A DNA stretch of 64,000 nucleotides from the NCBI GenBank assembly GCA_030625815.1, contig DAOUQF010000013.1, positions 1 to 64,000 of the forward strand, written 5' to 3'. Position numbers and translations under genes: made by a program. This stretch comes from Eubacteriales bacterium (GTDB lineage Bacteria > Bacillota > Clostridia > Tissierellales > GPF-1). Of the stretch, positions 8,889 through 17,690 are shown piece by piece; the first letter of the stretch is position 1; the number at the start of each line of letters is the position of its first letter. The notes under the pieces are model-generated. The model was not told where the DNA came from, searched no databases, and worked only from the letters and a program-made list of their open reading frames with translations.

Positions 8889-9249
8889 TCATAACCTCCT
8901 GTGCTTCTCCCAGCTTGATCAGTAAGGAAAAAGCAACCAAAGCAAGTCCCAATGCAAATTGCAAAGGAAAATCGAATTCAAAAAAGGCATCTTGTCGAAT
9001 CAAAGCAATTCCATTGATTCCCAAAATAGACAAGACCGCTAAGCTCCCCCCATAAAGCGGACGGTACAATGCTCCAAGAAATCCTAGTGCCATAACGCCT
9101 CCAAGAATCAGCAACAGCAAATCCATTCCGCCAAGCGTAGAAAGAGAACCGGGGAACTCCCCTAAGATAAACGTCAACATAAGCGCACCAAAAATCGCTC
9201 CCAGTATTTTGGAAACGAATAAACCGACATGGACGATAGACTGTAACAT
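8854..9249 (-). CDS. Small four-helix membrane protein
   Basis: A 131-residue protein with four predicted membrane segments (about residues 8-30, 40-62, 66-84 and 98-114) and a polar C-terminal tail (EVMNGNNAENSHSQ). I do not recognise the family. Start ATG 9249 follows AAGGAGGGG. The last 35 nt overlap the phosphoesterase gene, so the pair forms a two-gene operon. Its role could be to anchor or partner that enzyme, but this is inference from position only. Confidence 0.65.
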   Translation of the reverse strand: MLQSIVHVGLFVSKILGAIFGALMLTFILGEFPGSLSTLGGMDLLLLILGGVMALGFLGALYRPLYGGSLAVLSILGINGIALIRQDAFFEFDFPLQFALGLALVAFSLLIKLGEAQEVMNGNNAENSHSQ

Positions 9250-9385
9250 GAAACCCCTCCTTTTGTTTTATTATATCATAAGCAGTTCTTGATTTTCCTT
9301 TCAATTTTTACAGTTATTCCCTCGATTTTCCTCACTTTTTGCGGGTAAAGTATTAATGACCGATAGTTATGAAAGGAGGATAATT

Positions 9386-9790
9386 ATGCATCGTATTTCA
9401 ATGATTGAAGGAATCGGCCCCACTTATCAAAGAAGATTAGACGCCGTTGGGATTCATACAACTGAAGAATTATTAACTATGTGCAAAAAAAGAAGTTCAC
9501 GCCACCATTTGGCAGACGATACCGGAATTTCAGAAAAAATGATTCTCCGTTGGACCAACCACGCTGACTTGTTCCGAATCAAAGGAATTGGAGAAGAGTA
9601 TGCGGAGCTGTTAGAGGCAACAGGTGTTGACACCGTGCCTGAATTGGGACGCCGCAATCAAGAACACCTTTACGAAGCCTTGCGACTCGTCAATGAAGAA
9701 AAACGATTGGTGAAGAAAATTCCAAGCGAAAACCAGATTCATCATTGGATCCAAGAAGCCAAAACCCTGCCAAGAATGATCACCTACTAA
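9386..9790 (+). CDS. DUF4332 helix-hairpin-helix protein
   Basis: A 134-residue protein made of two helix-hairpin-helix modules: IEGIGPTYQRRL near residue 7 and IKGIGEEYAELL near residue 64, each followed by a GI/GVxTxxEL segment. This is the DUF4332 arrangement, resembling DNA-binding HhH pairs; the function of stand-alone members is unknown, perhaps binding DNA non-specifically. Start ATG 9386 follows AAAGGAGG; the frame extends to 9356 without one. It is monocistronic, closed by a bidirectional terminator shared with buk. Confidence 0.8.
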   Translation: MHRISMIEGIGPTYQRRLDAVGIHTTEELLTMCKKRSSRHHLADDTGISEKMILRWTNHADLFRIKGIGEEYAELLEATGVDTVPELGRRNQEHLYEALRLVNEEKRLVKKIPSENQIHHWIQEAKTLPRMITY

Positions 9791-9795
9791 TAAGA

Positions 9796-9818
9796 AAACC
9801 TCCCATTATGGGAGGTTT
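9796..9818. terminator. Bidirectional terminator between DUF4332 gene and buk
   Basis: A perfect 10-bp stem AAACCTCCCA/TGGGAGGTTT with a 3-nt loop, with T-rich tails on both strands. It lies between two convergent genes and probably serves both. Confidence 0.85.
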
Positions 9819-9821
9819 CTC

Positions 9822-10889
9822 TTAGTTTTCCTTGTATTCTTTTGCCTCTTCACTGCCTTCCAATACCCGCAAAGTACCGAAAGCCAGGCTTTCCAACTCA
9901 TGCTCGCCAGGTTGCAAATACACCGGCGCCAGGAATGAAACCCGTTCTCGAATCCAATCCGTGATCATCTTCGAGTAGGCAATCCCTCCAGTAATGACGA
10001 TTCCATCCAATTCTCCCTTAAAGACAACAGAAAGCTCCGCAATCCCTTTGGCTATTTGGTACGCCATCGCTTCATAGATCAATTTAGCTTTTTCGTCTCC
10101 GCGCAAAATCATCTTTTCCACTTCCCGCGCATCCAGCGTACCCAAATAGGCGCTAAATCCGCCTTTCCCCTGCAATTTTTTCTTCATTGTCTGCTGATCG
10201 TATTTCCCAGAATAACATAATTTCATTAAGGATCGGCTAGGCAAGCAGCCTACTCGCTCTGGTGAAAACGAACCCTCGTCGTCAGAGACCAGATCCACCA
10301 TCCGCCCCTGCTGATGTGCAGTAACTGAAATGCCGCCTCCCAAATGCGCGACAATCAAATTCAATTCCTGATAGGGTCGTCCAAGTTCCTTCGCTGTTTT
10401 CATCGCCATGGCTCGCGCGTTTAATGCGTGGGCAAAGGACTGCCGTCTAATTTCCGGCATCCCTGAGATCTTTGCAATCTCCATCATCTCATCGACCGCC
10501 ACGGAGTCATAAATATAAGCGGGAATTTTCAATTCTTCCGCAAAGGCAAATGCAATCAAGGCGCCTAAATTGGACGCGTGTTCCACCAACGGTCTGTTCT
10601 TGAGGCGATCCACCATCTGTTCATTCACTCGATACGCGCCGGAAGAAACGGGCGGCAACAATCCACCACGCCCGACAACCGCATCCAAGGCATGATAGTC
10701 CAAGCCTTGACCTTCCAAAAGCACTTCAATAGCGCTTTTTCTCATGGCAAACTGATCCTGTACATGAGAAAACTTTTCCAGTTCCTCAACGGGGTGATCG
10801 ATCCCCTGAGAAAAAATCTTTTCTTGATCTTCGTACCAAGCGACTTTTGTTGATGTAGAACCGGGGTTTATCGCTAATATTCGCTTCAT
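9822..10889 (-). CDS. buk: Butyrate (branched-chain acid) kinase
   Basis: A 355-residue ASKHA-fold acyl kinase that converts butyryl- or isovaleryl/isobutyryl-phosphate plus ADP to acid plus ATP. Seen: N-terminal INPGSTSTK (phosphate 1), VGRGG near residue 72, HLGGGIS near residue 182, and ITGGIAYS near residue 299. The length fits Buk. It is the last gene of the ptb-iorA-iorB-membrane protein-buk operon, so its substrate is probably the acyl phosphate made from 2-oxo acids of amino acids rather than only from butyryl-CoA. Start ATG 10889 follows GGGAGG. Expression should follow the sigma-54 promoter upstream of ptb. Confidence 0.92.
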   Translation of the reverse strand: MKRILAINPGSTSTKVAWYEDQEKIFSQGIDHPVEELEKFSHVQDQFAMRKSAIEVLLEGQGLDYHALDAVVGRGGLLPPVSSGAYRVNEQMVDRLKNRPLVEHASNLGALIAFAFAEELKIPAYIYDSVAVDEMMEIAKISGMPEIRRQSFAHALNARAMAMKTAKELGRPYQELNLIVAHLGGGISVTAHQQGRMVDLVSDDEGSFSPERVGCLPSRSLMKLCYSGKYDQQTMKKKLQGKGGFSAYLGTLDAREVEKMILRGDEKAKLIYEAMAYQIAKGIAELSVVFKGELDGIVITGGIAYSKMITDWIRERVSFLAPVYLQPGEHELESLAFGTLRVLEGSEEAKEYKEN

Positions 10890-10898
10890 TTTTCCTCC

Positions 10899-11510
10899 CT
10901 ATTTCCGTTTTGCAATCGCCAGCAACACTCCCAGCGCCATCGATAGGCCCGCCGCCATCAGCAGCCGCCATACCGGAGGCAAAAGAAAAGTAATTGTATG
11001 CATTGGGATCCAAAAGAATAAATTGGTTTTTACGAGTACAAACCAGAAAAACGACGGCCAATCATTGGCCGCGAATATTTCTTGGCTCGTTGCCGCCTGC
11101 CCCTTCGCTCGCAACTCAATCCAGGTGTCCGTGATGCGATGGGTTGTCATCATTGCCGGACCGAAGCTTAGATTCATTGTCACCGAAGTAAGAAACGCCG
11201 TTAGGATTCGAGAGGATAACCCAATCTGAGCAACGCCAACGGCGTAGATCGGAAACATCCATGCAATCCACATGCCCAAAAAGCCCCAAACAACGGCTTT
11301 TTTCGGCCATCCCAAAACCCGTTGCCACTCACCAGTCCGCATTCGCAAAGCCAAGGCTTCTCCCAGACTGGCAAGCACGCCAAATTTTACAAAGGCCATC
11401 CCAAAGGGACTCACTTCGTTCCATTTGAGATAAATTTCTTGGGTTGCCGGATACAGAAAAAATCCTGCAATCCCCACAAGAATCAGAACAAAGAATCCGT
11501 CTTTTTTCAT
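10899..11510 (-). CDS. Unidentified membrane protein within the ior/buk operon
   Basis: A 203-residue integral membrane protein with about five hydrophobic segments (near residues 6-22, 34-52, 72-98, 104-118 and 150-200) and a basic KRK end. I do not recognise a named family. A late stretch (KTNLFFWIPMHTITFLLPP) followed by a hydrophobic helix is faintly like Mpv17-type proteins, but not enough to assign. Its ATG overlaps the iorB stop by 4 nt (ATGA) and buk follows 9 nt later, so it is made together with the 2-oxo-acid pathway. An acid exporter or facilitator is a plausible role, purely by context. Confidence 0.7.
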   Translation of the reverse strand: MKKDGFFVLILVGIAGFFLYPATQEIYLKWNEVSPFGMAFVKFGVLASLGEALALRMRTGEWQRVLGWPKKAVVWGFLGMWIAWMFPIYAVGVAQIGLSSRILTAFLTSVTMNLSFGPAMMTTHRITDTWIELRAKGQAATSQEIFAANDWPSFFWFVLVKTNLFFWIPMHTITFLLPPVWRLLMAAGLSMALGVLLAIAKRK

Positions 11511-12115
11511 GCAGTCTCCACTTGTTCCGTTTCGGAAGATTTCACCTGCTCCATCCCGACGCGAATCGCTTGATGATTCAATTCGACGAATTTTGGCTTA
11601 ACCTGCTCAGCAATCAACTGATCCCAATCGATGTCCTCCAATCCCACGGAACGAACCAATGCGCCCAATAGGATCACATTCATCACCCGCTCATTGCCCA
11701 ATTCCTTGGCCAACTCTACGGCTGGAATCACTATCGTTTCAATCCGAGATTCCAGTTCCTGAATGATCTCCTTGGAATAGACTGCTTTTCCCACTTTCAT
11801 CGGCATGGATTCAATGGCCGTATCGCAAACCACGACCTTTCCTTCCGGTTTTACATGATCCAGCCAGCGCAAAGCTTCCATTTTTTCAAAGGCAACCAAG
11901 ATATCCGCGCCGCCTTTTTCGATAACAGGCGATTGCACATCGGAACCATAACGCACCTGCGACGAAACAGAACCGCCGCGTTGGCTCATCCCGTGAATCT
12001 CGCTCATCTTCACATCATATCCAGCTTCCAGCAATCCCAGTGTCAGTAATTTGCTTGCCAAAATTGTTCCCTGGCCGCCAACCCCTACCAACAAAATGCT
12101 TTTCGTTTCACTCAT
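11507..12115 (-). CDS. iorB: Indolepyruvate:ferredoxin oxidoreductase, beta subunit
   Basis: A 202-residue gamma-type pyruvate-ferredoxin oxidoreductase domain. VGGQGTILASKLL near residue 11 and the SEIHGMSQRGG motif near residue 39 are typical of IorB. With IorA it oxidatively decarboxylates aryl (and other) 2-oxo acids to acyl-CoA with reduction of ferredoxin. Start ATG 12115 overlaps the iorA stop as ATGA, with GGAGG seven bases upstream inside iorA. The downstream membrane-protein gene overlaps in the same manner. The tight coupling fits a 1:1 complex. Confidence 0.92.
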   Translation of the reverse strand: MSETKSILLVGVGGQGTILASKLLTLGLLEAGYDVKMSEIHGMSQRGGSVSSQVRYGSDVQSPVIEKGGADILVAFEKMEALRWLDHVKPEGKVVVCDTAIESMPMKVGKAVYSKEIIQELESRIETIVIPAVELAKELGNERVMNVILLGALVRSVGLEDIDWDQLIAEQVKPKFVELNHQAIRVGMEQVKSSETEQVETA

Positions 12116-13899
12116 GATCGTACCTCCTTTACCTTGATCGCTTGTACCGGACATACCTGCATGCAGACCTCGCAACCCACGCATTGCATCGGATCGATGC
12201 TGGCTTTCTTCAATTCGCGATCAAAGGAAATCGCCGGGCAGCCCGTCTTTGTACACTTTTTACAGCCGATGCAGGTTTCCGTATCCACCTCGCAAAGGTG
12301 TTTGTAGTTTCCAAATTCTTCAACATCCTGCTCGGACAGTTTCTTTAATACACAAGGCCAACGGGTAATAATCACCGAAGGTTCATCCAATTCCAAGGCC
12401 CAATCCAAGGCTTCCTTCACCTCGTCGAGGCGATTCGGATCAATGGTTCGGACATGGTCGATCCCGCAAGCGCGAACCAGCGGCTCGATTTCCACAATCT
12501 TTGTCGGCATGCCCTGCAGCGTAAAGCCAGTGCCCGGATTTTGTTGGTGCCCCGTCATTCCCGTAATTCGGTTGTCAAGAATCACCGTTACGGTATTGCT
12601 TCGATTATAAGATACGGTCAACAGGGAATTGATTCCCGTATGGAAGAAAGTTGAGTCTCCCAAAACGGATACCACACGTTTTTTCGTATCGGTATAGCGG
12701 TTGAACACCTGTTGCGCCCCATGACCCATGGATACGGAAGCGCCCATGCAAATAGTCGTTTCCATCGCATTGTACGGCTCCGCGAATCCCAAGGTATAAC
12801 ACCCGATATCCCCTGTAATCATCACATTCTTTTTCTTGCCCAACTCATAGAAGAATCCACGATGCGGACAGCCTGCACACAGCGTCGGCGGTCGAGGAAC
12901 AACCTTCTCTCGATCGTATTCAATAATTGCATTTGTCTTTCCGAAGGCAGCTTCCCGCAATCGATCAGAAGTCATTTCTCCATATACCGGGAACAGCTCT
13001 TTCCCGATGCAAGGGATTCCTTCCGCCTTGATCGCTCTCTCCATCAACGGATCATTTTCTTCGATGACGTAAAGGGTACCCACCTCTTCAGCAAAGGCAC
13101 GAATCTTTCCCATCGGTATTGGGTGTGTAAACCCAAGTTTTAAGTAAGACGCCGTTTCGCCGTAAACCTCTTTGGCGTAGTGATAGCTCATCCCTGAAAC
13201 AACAATGCCGATCTTCTTGTCATGCCATTCCACTTGATTCAATGTCGTGGTTTCCGCATACTTTGCCAATTCTGCAAGGCGTTCTTCCAACTCCACGCGC
13301 AAGATCTTACTATGGGCGGGAACCGTTACAAATTTCTTTGGATTTCGCTCATAGGCTTTAACCCCAACCTCCTCGCGTTCCGCCAATTCCACCACGCTCT
13401 TGGAATGGCAAATCCGCGTTGTCATCCGAAATAGAACTGGTGTGTTGAAGGTTTCGCTAATCACAAAGGCTTCCTTAAAGAAATCCTTCGATTCCTGGCT
13501 ATTGGATGGTTCCACCAAAGGAATCTTCGCAAACCAGGCATAGTTCCGATTGTCTTGTTCGTTTTGAGAAGAGTGCTGTCCCGGTTCGTCCGCCGTGATC
13601 AGCACCATGCCCCCGTGAACCCCCGTATAGGCAAAGGAGAACAAAGGATCCGCCGCGACATTGAGCCCGACATGTTTCATGGCGGCAAAGGTTCGCGCCC
13701 CTGCAATCGAAGCTCCGATTACCGCTTCCAAAGCCACCTTTTCGTTGGGTGCCCACTCCGCCAATAAATCTTCCTTGTAGGTCGCGGTATTTTCAAGAAT
13801 TTCGGTGCTTGGCGTTCCCGGATAGGCACACGCGTAGGTTACGCCTGCTTCATAGGCACCCCTTGCAACCGCTTCATTTCCCGTTAATAGTTTTTTCAT
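12112..13899 (-). CDS. iorA: Indolepyruvate:ferredoxin oxidoreductase, alpha subunit
   Basis: A 595-residue fused pyrimidine-TPP/PP-TPP subunit. Seen in order: N-terminal GNEAVARGAYEAG and YPGTPSTEI (TPP-pyrimidine domain), a middle domain II, the CAGCPHRG motif and GDIGCYTLG (TPP/Mg binding) near residue 380, and a C-terminal 2[4Fe-4S] ferredoxin (CIGCKKC and CVGCEVCMQVCP). It oxidises 2-oxo acids from amino acids, passing electrons to ferredoxin. Start ATG 13899 follows AAGGAGG and overlaps the ptb stop as ATGA. Pairing with ptb and buk means the acyl-CoA formed can yield ATP. Confidence 0.93.
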   Translation of the reverse strand: MKKLLTGNEAVARGAYEAGVTYACAYPGTPSTEILENTATYKEDLLAEWAPNEKVALEAVIGASIAGARTFAAMKHVGLNVAADPLFSFAYTGVHGGMVLITADEPGQHSSQNEQDNRNYAWFAKIPLVEPSNSQESKDFFKEAFVISETFNTPVLFRMTTRICHSKSVVELAEREEVGVKAYERNPKKFVTVPAHSKILRVELEERLAELAKYAETTTLNQVEWHDKKIGIVVSGMSYHYAKEVYGETASYLKLGFTHPIPMGKIRAFAEEVGTLYVIEENDPLMERAIKAEGIPCIGKELFPVYGEMTSDRLREAAFGKTNAIIEYDREKVVPRPPTLCAGCPHRGFFYELGKKKNVMITGDIGCYTLGFAEPYNAMETTICMGASVSMGHGAQQVFNRYTDTKKRVVSVLGDSTFFHTGINSLLTVSYNRSNTVTVILDNRITGMTGHQQNPGTGFTLQGMPTKIVEIEPLVRACGIDHVRTIDPNRLDEVKEALDWALELDEPSVIITRWPCVLKKLSEQDVEEFGNYKHLCEVDTETCIGCKKCTKTGCPAISFDRELKKASIDPMQCVGCEVCMQVCPVQAIKVKEVRS

Positions 13900-14822
13900 T
13901 TCCTGCCTCCTTCTTTGATCCATCCAGCGATTACACTCCCCAGCGCAATCGAATGCAGTTTATCCTCATGTGAATCCGCGCGAGATGTCAATACCACGGG
14001 TACGGTTGCACCCATCACAATCCCTGCCGATTGACCCTTCGCAAAATACGTAATGGCCTTTCCAATTCCATTTCCCATCTCAATGTTCGGAACCAAAAGA
14101 ATGTCTGCCTCGCCGGCAACGGAGCTCTCATACCCCTTCACTTCCGCGGCCCGCTTCGAGATAGCCAGATCCAAGGCCATGGGCCCTTCCACCAACACAT
14201 CGTCGCCGAATAGTCCTGCCAGACCCTGTTGCTTCAAGGCATCTGCATCCACCGTTGCCGGCATCTTTGGATTGACCTTTTCCTTTGCCGCCAAACATGC
14301 AACCTTGATCTCTCGATTTCCCAATGCGCGAGATACATCTGCGCTGTTTCTTAAGATCTGTCCCTTTTTCTCAAGATCGGGATAAAGATTCATTCCGCCA
14401 TCGGTCAAGAGCAATAATTTGTGGTAGGTTTCCACCTCATATACCATGACATGGCTTAATAATTGATCCGTACGCAATCCATTTTCCTTGTTCAAGACCG
14501 CCTTCAGGAAGATGGAGGTATCCACCAATCCCTTCATCAAGAAATCGGCTTTTCCTTCCCGGACATACTGAACCGCAAGCCGTGCCGCTTCCTGCATGGA
14601 ATCCGCCTTAACAAGCTTAAAAGAGGAAAGATTAATCCCCTGCGCTTCAGCGATTCGCTTCATCGCGCCGATCTCACCAAAAAGAATTGCATCGATCAAG
14701 CCCTTTTCTACGGCTTCATGAACTGCTTTGAGCACCGCTTCCTCTTCCGCGGCAACCACTGCCAATCGCATGGAATTTTGCGTCTGCGCTTGTGTAATGA
14801 GTTCCTTAACATGTCGAATCAT
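13896..14822 (-). CDS. ptb: Phosphate butyryltransferase
   Basis: A 308-residue PTA/PTB-family enzyme exchanging CoA of butyryl- or branched-chain acyl-CoA for phosphate. KADFLMKGLVDTS near residue 90, DGGMN near residue 142 and the C-terminal GATVPVVLTSRAD pattern are seen, the last being typical of the family. First gene of the operon, preceded by a -24/-12 promoter whose predicted start lies about 20 nt before ATG 14822, leaving a very short leader with GAGGTGAT as ribosome-binding site. Its product feeds Buk at the other end of the operon. Confidence 0.92.
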   Translation of the reverse strand: MIRHVKELITQAQTQNSMRLAVVAAEEEAVLKAVHEAVEKGLIDAILFGEIGAMKRIAEAQGINLSSFKLVKADSMQEAARLAVQYVREGKADFLMKGLVDTSIFLKAVLNKENGLRTDQLLSHVMVYEVETYHKLLLLTDGGMNLYPDLEKKGQILRNSADVSRALGNREIKVACLAAKEKVNPKMPATVDADALKQQGLAGLFGDDVLVEGPMALDLAISKRAAEVKGYESSVAGEADILLVPNIEMGNGIGKAITYFAKGQSAGIVMGATVPVVLTSRADSHEDKLHSIALGSVIAGWIKEGGRK

Positions 14823-14852
14823 TTCATCACCTCATCCTTCTGCCCCTTACTC

Positions 14853-14870
14853 TTGCAACTTTCATGCCAA
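14853..14870 (-). promoter_or_regulatory. Sigma-54 (-24/-12) promoter of ptb-ior-buk
   Basis: On the minus strand TTGGCATGAAAGTTGCAA matches the RpoN consensus TGGCAC-N5-TTGCA in all key bases: GG at -24 and GC at -12 with correct spacing. It lies about 30 nt upstream of ptb and immediately below the gene for a sigma-54 activator, which supports function. Predicted transcription start is near 14843. Confidence 0.88.
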
Positions 14871-14897
14871 AGAAAAAACGGGGATTTCTCCCCGTTT
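14871..14897 (-). terminator. Terminator of the sigma-54 activator gene
   Basis: An 8-bp stem AAACGGGG/CCCCGTTT with a 6-nt loop, followed on the minus strand by a T-rich run. It lies just upstream of the -24 element, isolating the ptb promoter from read-through of the regulator gene. Confidence 0.8.
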
Positions 14898-14920
14898 CAG
14901 CTTTTCTCCATATAATTTAT

Positions 14921-14946
14921 GTTAACTTACGTTAACATCGGTTAAC
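14921..14946. promoter_or_regulatory. Three phased GTTAAC boxes: enhancer for the sigma-54 activator
   Basis: The palindrome GTTAAC occurs three times, beginning at 14921, 14931 and 14941, exactly one helical turn apart. The boxes sit about 50-75 bp upstream of the -24 element, ending just before the stop codon of the activator gene. Position and phasing fit an upstream activator sequence bound on one DNA face by the Fis-type domain of the adjacent regulator. That the adjacent regulator binds here is inference. Confidence 0.7.
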
Positions 14947-14948
14947 AC

Positions 14949-16802
14949 TTATTCTTTCATCTTCTTCCACAGCGCGGTTCGACTAATCCCCAAGAGCTTC
15001 GCAATCTCCGTTTTATTATGCCCGGCTTGCACCAGCATATCGATCACTTCCGTTTCCACCCGCTGCTGAATCTCTCGAATTGAAATGACGCCCTCCTCCA
15101 CAACTTTCGCCCGAGGTCTTGTCTGATCGAGATTCAATTCGCCCAACAGGGCATACCGCTGCGCCGCGTTGCGCAACTCCCGCACATTCCCCGGCCAATC
15201 ATATGCCATCAATTGAGTTTGCACATCCTCAGCCCTGCGATCCGTTTTTGTTTCTTTCAAAAATCGTTTAAACAGCGGGGAAATATCCGCCTTCCGCTCC
15301 CGCAGCGGTGCAATCATCAACTCCAACACATCGAGGCGATAAAACAAATCGGCGCGAAACGCCCCTTCCGAAACGCTTCGCTTCAAAGAAACATCGGAAG
15401 CGGCAATAATCCGCACATCCAAAGGAATCACGTAGTCCGATCCAATCCGCATCACCTCTCGCTCTTCCAGCACGCGCAAAAGCTTCACCTGCAACGAGGG
15501 CGTAATGCTATTGATTTCATCCAAAAAAATAGTTCCCCCGTGGGCCAGTTCAAAGAGCCCGGGCTTTCCGCCCTTTCTCGCCCCCGTAAAGGCACCTTCC
15601 TCATATCCGAACAACTCGCTTTCCAAGAGAGTCTCCGTCAATGCCGCGCAATTGACCGCAACAAAGGGTGCGTGATCACGCGTGCTATCATTGTGAATGC
15701 TTTGGGCATAGACCTCTTTCCCTACTCCGCTTTCGCCGTAGATCAGGATTGTGCCCTCGGTTTTCGCCATAACACGAGCAGCCTCGCGGCAGGACACGCT
15801 AAGGGGATCCTCCGCAATCATATCCTGAAACCGAAGCTTGGCGACCAAGCCTCGCTTATTCAGCTGATATCGAATTTTCTTTTCCAGCATTTGCAAGTGC
15901 GTAATGTCCTGAAAGGTGCACAGCACGCCTTTGATCCGATCATCCACAAAAATCAAGGTGGCGTTCACGCTCACTATCAGATCGGGGTGCAGCACGCGGA
16001 TCGATTCCGTAATGGGCTGCCCCATTGTCAGAGCATCGTGCAAAAAGGAAAGCTCCGGCAGAACCTCCAAAAGCGGCCGCTTAACCACATCCACCATTTC
16101 TTTTTTTAACAATTGCCGGGCTCGTTCATTAAAAATGGATACCACGCCCGACTCATCCACAGCGACCACTGCGTCGTGAATCTTTTCCAACATGTTCTCC
16201 ACCAATTCGGACCTCACCATTTCCCGCTCCAATTTTTCGATCAATTGCTCCGCCGAGCTGACCGTCTCCCGAATCGACTCCTCAGAGGCATTCAAGAACA
16301 CCGAATCGAATCCGAAAGCGGGAGCCAAAGCATGACACAATCCGCCGCCGAGAAAGGTCACAGACTCTTCCCGATCGGCATAACTTTGAATAATCGGTTC
16401 CACCTCTTCCGGATTATGATAATACTCCACCTGAACCGGCACGGACAATCCCAACACCGATTTCCATTCCTCATAGGAAAACGCGATATGGTCGCGTTGG
16501 ATAAATACAATCTTTCGGCCAAAGCGTTCCGCTTCCTTTAGAGAAAAGATGATGTCCGTCGCTGTGATTTTCAAACGGATCACAGGTACCGATACGCTTT
16601 TGCACACCCATTCATAAGCGCCAGACCGCGCGATCAATACTCGCGCACCCTGCCTGACAAGTTCCTTGGACTGCCATTCCAGTTGACCCTCTTCATAGAC
16701 CTCGATTTTCATCTCGCCCCGCGCAATCTTCCCCGGATAGCATTGCGTCATTCTCTGCTTCAAGGCTTCACTATTGGCGATAACGCCCAGCCGTCCCTTC
16801 AT
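14949..16802 (-). CDS. PrpR-type sigma-54-dependent activator of the ptb-ior-buk operon
   Basis: A 617-residue enhancer-binding protein. Domains: PrpR_N-like sensor (about residues 1-180, with VLIARSGAYEWV), PAS (about 200-310), AAA+ sigma-54 interaction domain (GESGVGKE Walker A; GAFTGA loop intact; FLDEI Walker B) and a C-terminal Fis helix-turn-helix (TEIAKLLGISRTALWKKM). PrpR_N domains sense small ligands such as acyl-CoA or 2-methylcitrate; here a 2-oxo acid or acyl-CoA is a likely effector. The intact GAFTGA means it can activate RpoN. Of two adjacent ATGs, 16802 has better spacing from GAGGAGG. The HAD gene ends 13 nt upstream, so the two may be cotranscribed. Confidence 0.9.
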   Translation of the reverse strand: MKGRLGVIANSEALKQRMTQCYPGKIARGEMKIEVYEEGQLEWQSKELVRQGARVLIARSGAYEWVCKSVSVPVIRLKITATDIIFSLKEAERFGRKIVFIQRDHIAFSYEEWKSVLGLSVPVQVEYYHNPEEVEPIIQSYADREESVTFLGGGLCHALAPAFGFDSVFLNASEESIRETVSSAEQLIEKLEREMVRSELVENMLEKIHDAVVAVDESGVVSIFNERARQLLKKEMVDVVKRPLLEVLPELSFLHDALTMGQPITESIRVLHPDLIVSVNATLIFVDDRIKGVLCTFQDITHLQMLEKKIRYQLNKRGLVAKLRFQDMIAEDPLSVSCREAARVMAKTEGTILIYGESGVGKEVYAQSIHNDSTRDHAPFVAVNCAALTETLLESELFGYEEGAFTGARKGGKPGLFELAHGGTIFLDEINSITPSLQVKLLRVLEEREVMRIGSDYVIPLDVRIIAASDVSLKRSVSEGAFRADLFYRLDVLELMIAPLRERKADISPLFKRFLKETKTDRRAEDVQTQLMAYDWPGNVRELRNAAQRYALLGELNLDQTRPRAKVVEEGVISIREIQQRVETEVIDMLVQAGHNKTEIAKLLGISRTALWKKMKE

Positions 16803-16815
16803 CATATCCTCCTCG

Positions 16816-17625
16816 CTAGCCAAACACCCGGTCAAGCGCGTCCTTCACGCCATCGGAGTCATGATCAACAGTCATCCAGTCCGCCGCTTCCTTTGCCGCC
16901 TCGGTCGCATTGCCCATGGCAATGCCAAGCCCGGCTTCTCTCAACGCTTCAACATCGTTATTGTGATCCCCCATAAAGACGATCTCCTCCATGGTAATTC
17001 CGTAGTAATCCGCAATGGCCTTCAAGCCGACCGCCTTGCTTACCCCTCGACGCATCACATCGATAGCGTCCGGCATGGAATCAATGACCTCCAGCCCGGT
17101 CAATTTGCGAAGTTTTTCAACCCGCCTTTTTTTCTCCCCCTCATCCGCGCAGAAAACCAATAATTTATAGATGGTTTCTTGGTCAAACAGCTTTTCAAAA
17201 TCCGGTTGAATCCGAATATCCATCCGGTCCTCCGGCGCCAACTTCCGATTCCATTCAATCCATTTGCCCATGGTGAATTTCACAGAAGGCAACCACAAGG
17301 TTGAATCCGTATAAGCCAAGTAATACGCCTTTTCTTCTTTCAAAACCTCCGCAGCCAAATCCAAGTCCACCTTCTCGATTGCATTGGATACAATCACCCG
17401 CTCCGTTTTGGGTTCCATCACCAATCCGCCGTTGCAACAAACAATCGGTTCGTCCAAACCCAATTGATTATAGTACGGACGCATCGTCGATGCCGCCCGC
17501 CCCGACGCCAAAACAACCTTTACTCCCTGCTCGCGCAATTCCTGCAGCCGTTTCTGATTTCCGGCTGAAATTCGCTTCTTTTTATCCAATAAAGTTCCGT
17601 CTAAATCCAATGCGATTACTTTCAT
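16816..17625 (-). CDS. Cof-type HAD-IIB phosphatase
   Basis: A 269-residue haloacid-dehalogenase phosphatase of the Cof/YidA type: DLDGTLLD near residue 7 (nucleophile Asp), SGR near residue 44, the large IIB cap in the middle, SKAVGLK (motif III Lys) near residue 193 and GDHNNDVEAL near residue 217. Members dephosphorylate sugar phosphates, FMN or PLP precursors; substrate not predictable. Start ATG 17625 has a modest GAGGGG site; the upstream open frame to 17697 has none. It is divergent from upp and leads into the sigma-54 activator gene. Confidence 0.85.
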   Translation of the reverse strand: MKVIALDLDGTLLDKKKRISAGNQKRLQELREQGVKVVLASGRAASTMRPYYNQLGLDEPIVCCNGGLVMEPKTERVIVSNAIEKVDLDLAAEVLKEEKAYYLAYTDSTLWLPSVKFTMGKWIEWNRKLAPEDRMDIRIQPDFEKLFDQETIYKLLVFCADEGEKKRRVEKLRKLTGLEVIDSMPDAIDVMRRGVSKAVGLKAIADYYGITMEEIVFMGDHNNDVEALREAGLGIAMGNATEAAKEAADWMTVDHDSDGVKDALDRVFG

Positions 17626-17690
17626 CTGCCCATTTCCCCTCTCTCTTTGTACCCAGTGTACCATAGAAATTTCCGAATCGTAACTTTTCA

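Noticed and set aside
14949-16835. Start of the sigma-54 activator at 16835
   Set aside because: The extra residues (MTGCLASEED) overlap the end of the HAD gene and have no ribosome-binding site; GAGGAGG precedes the ATG pair at 16802-16805.
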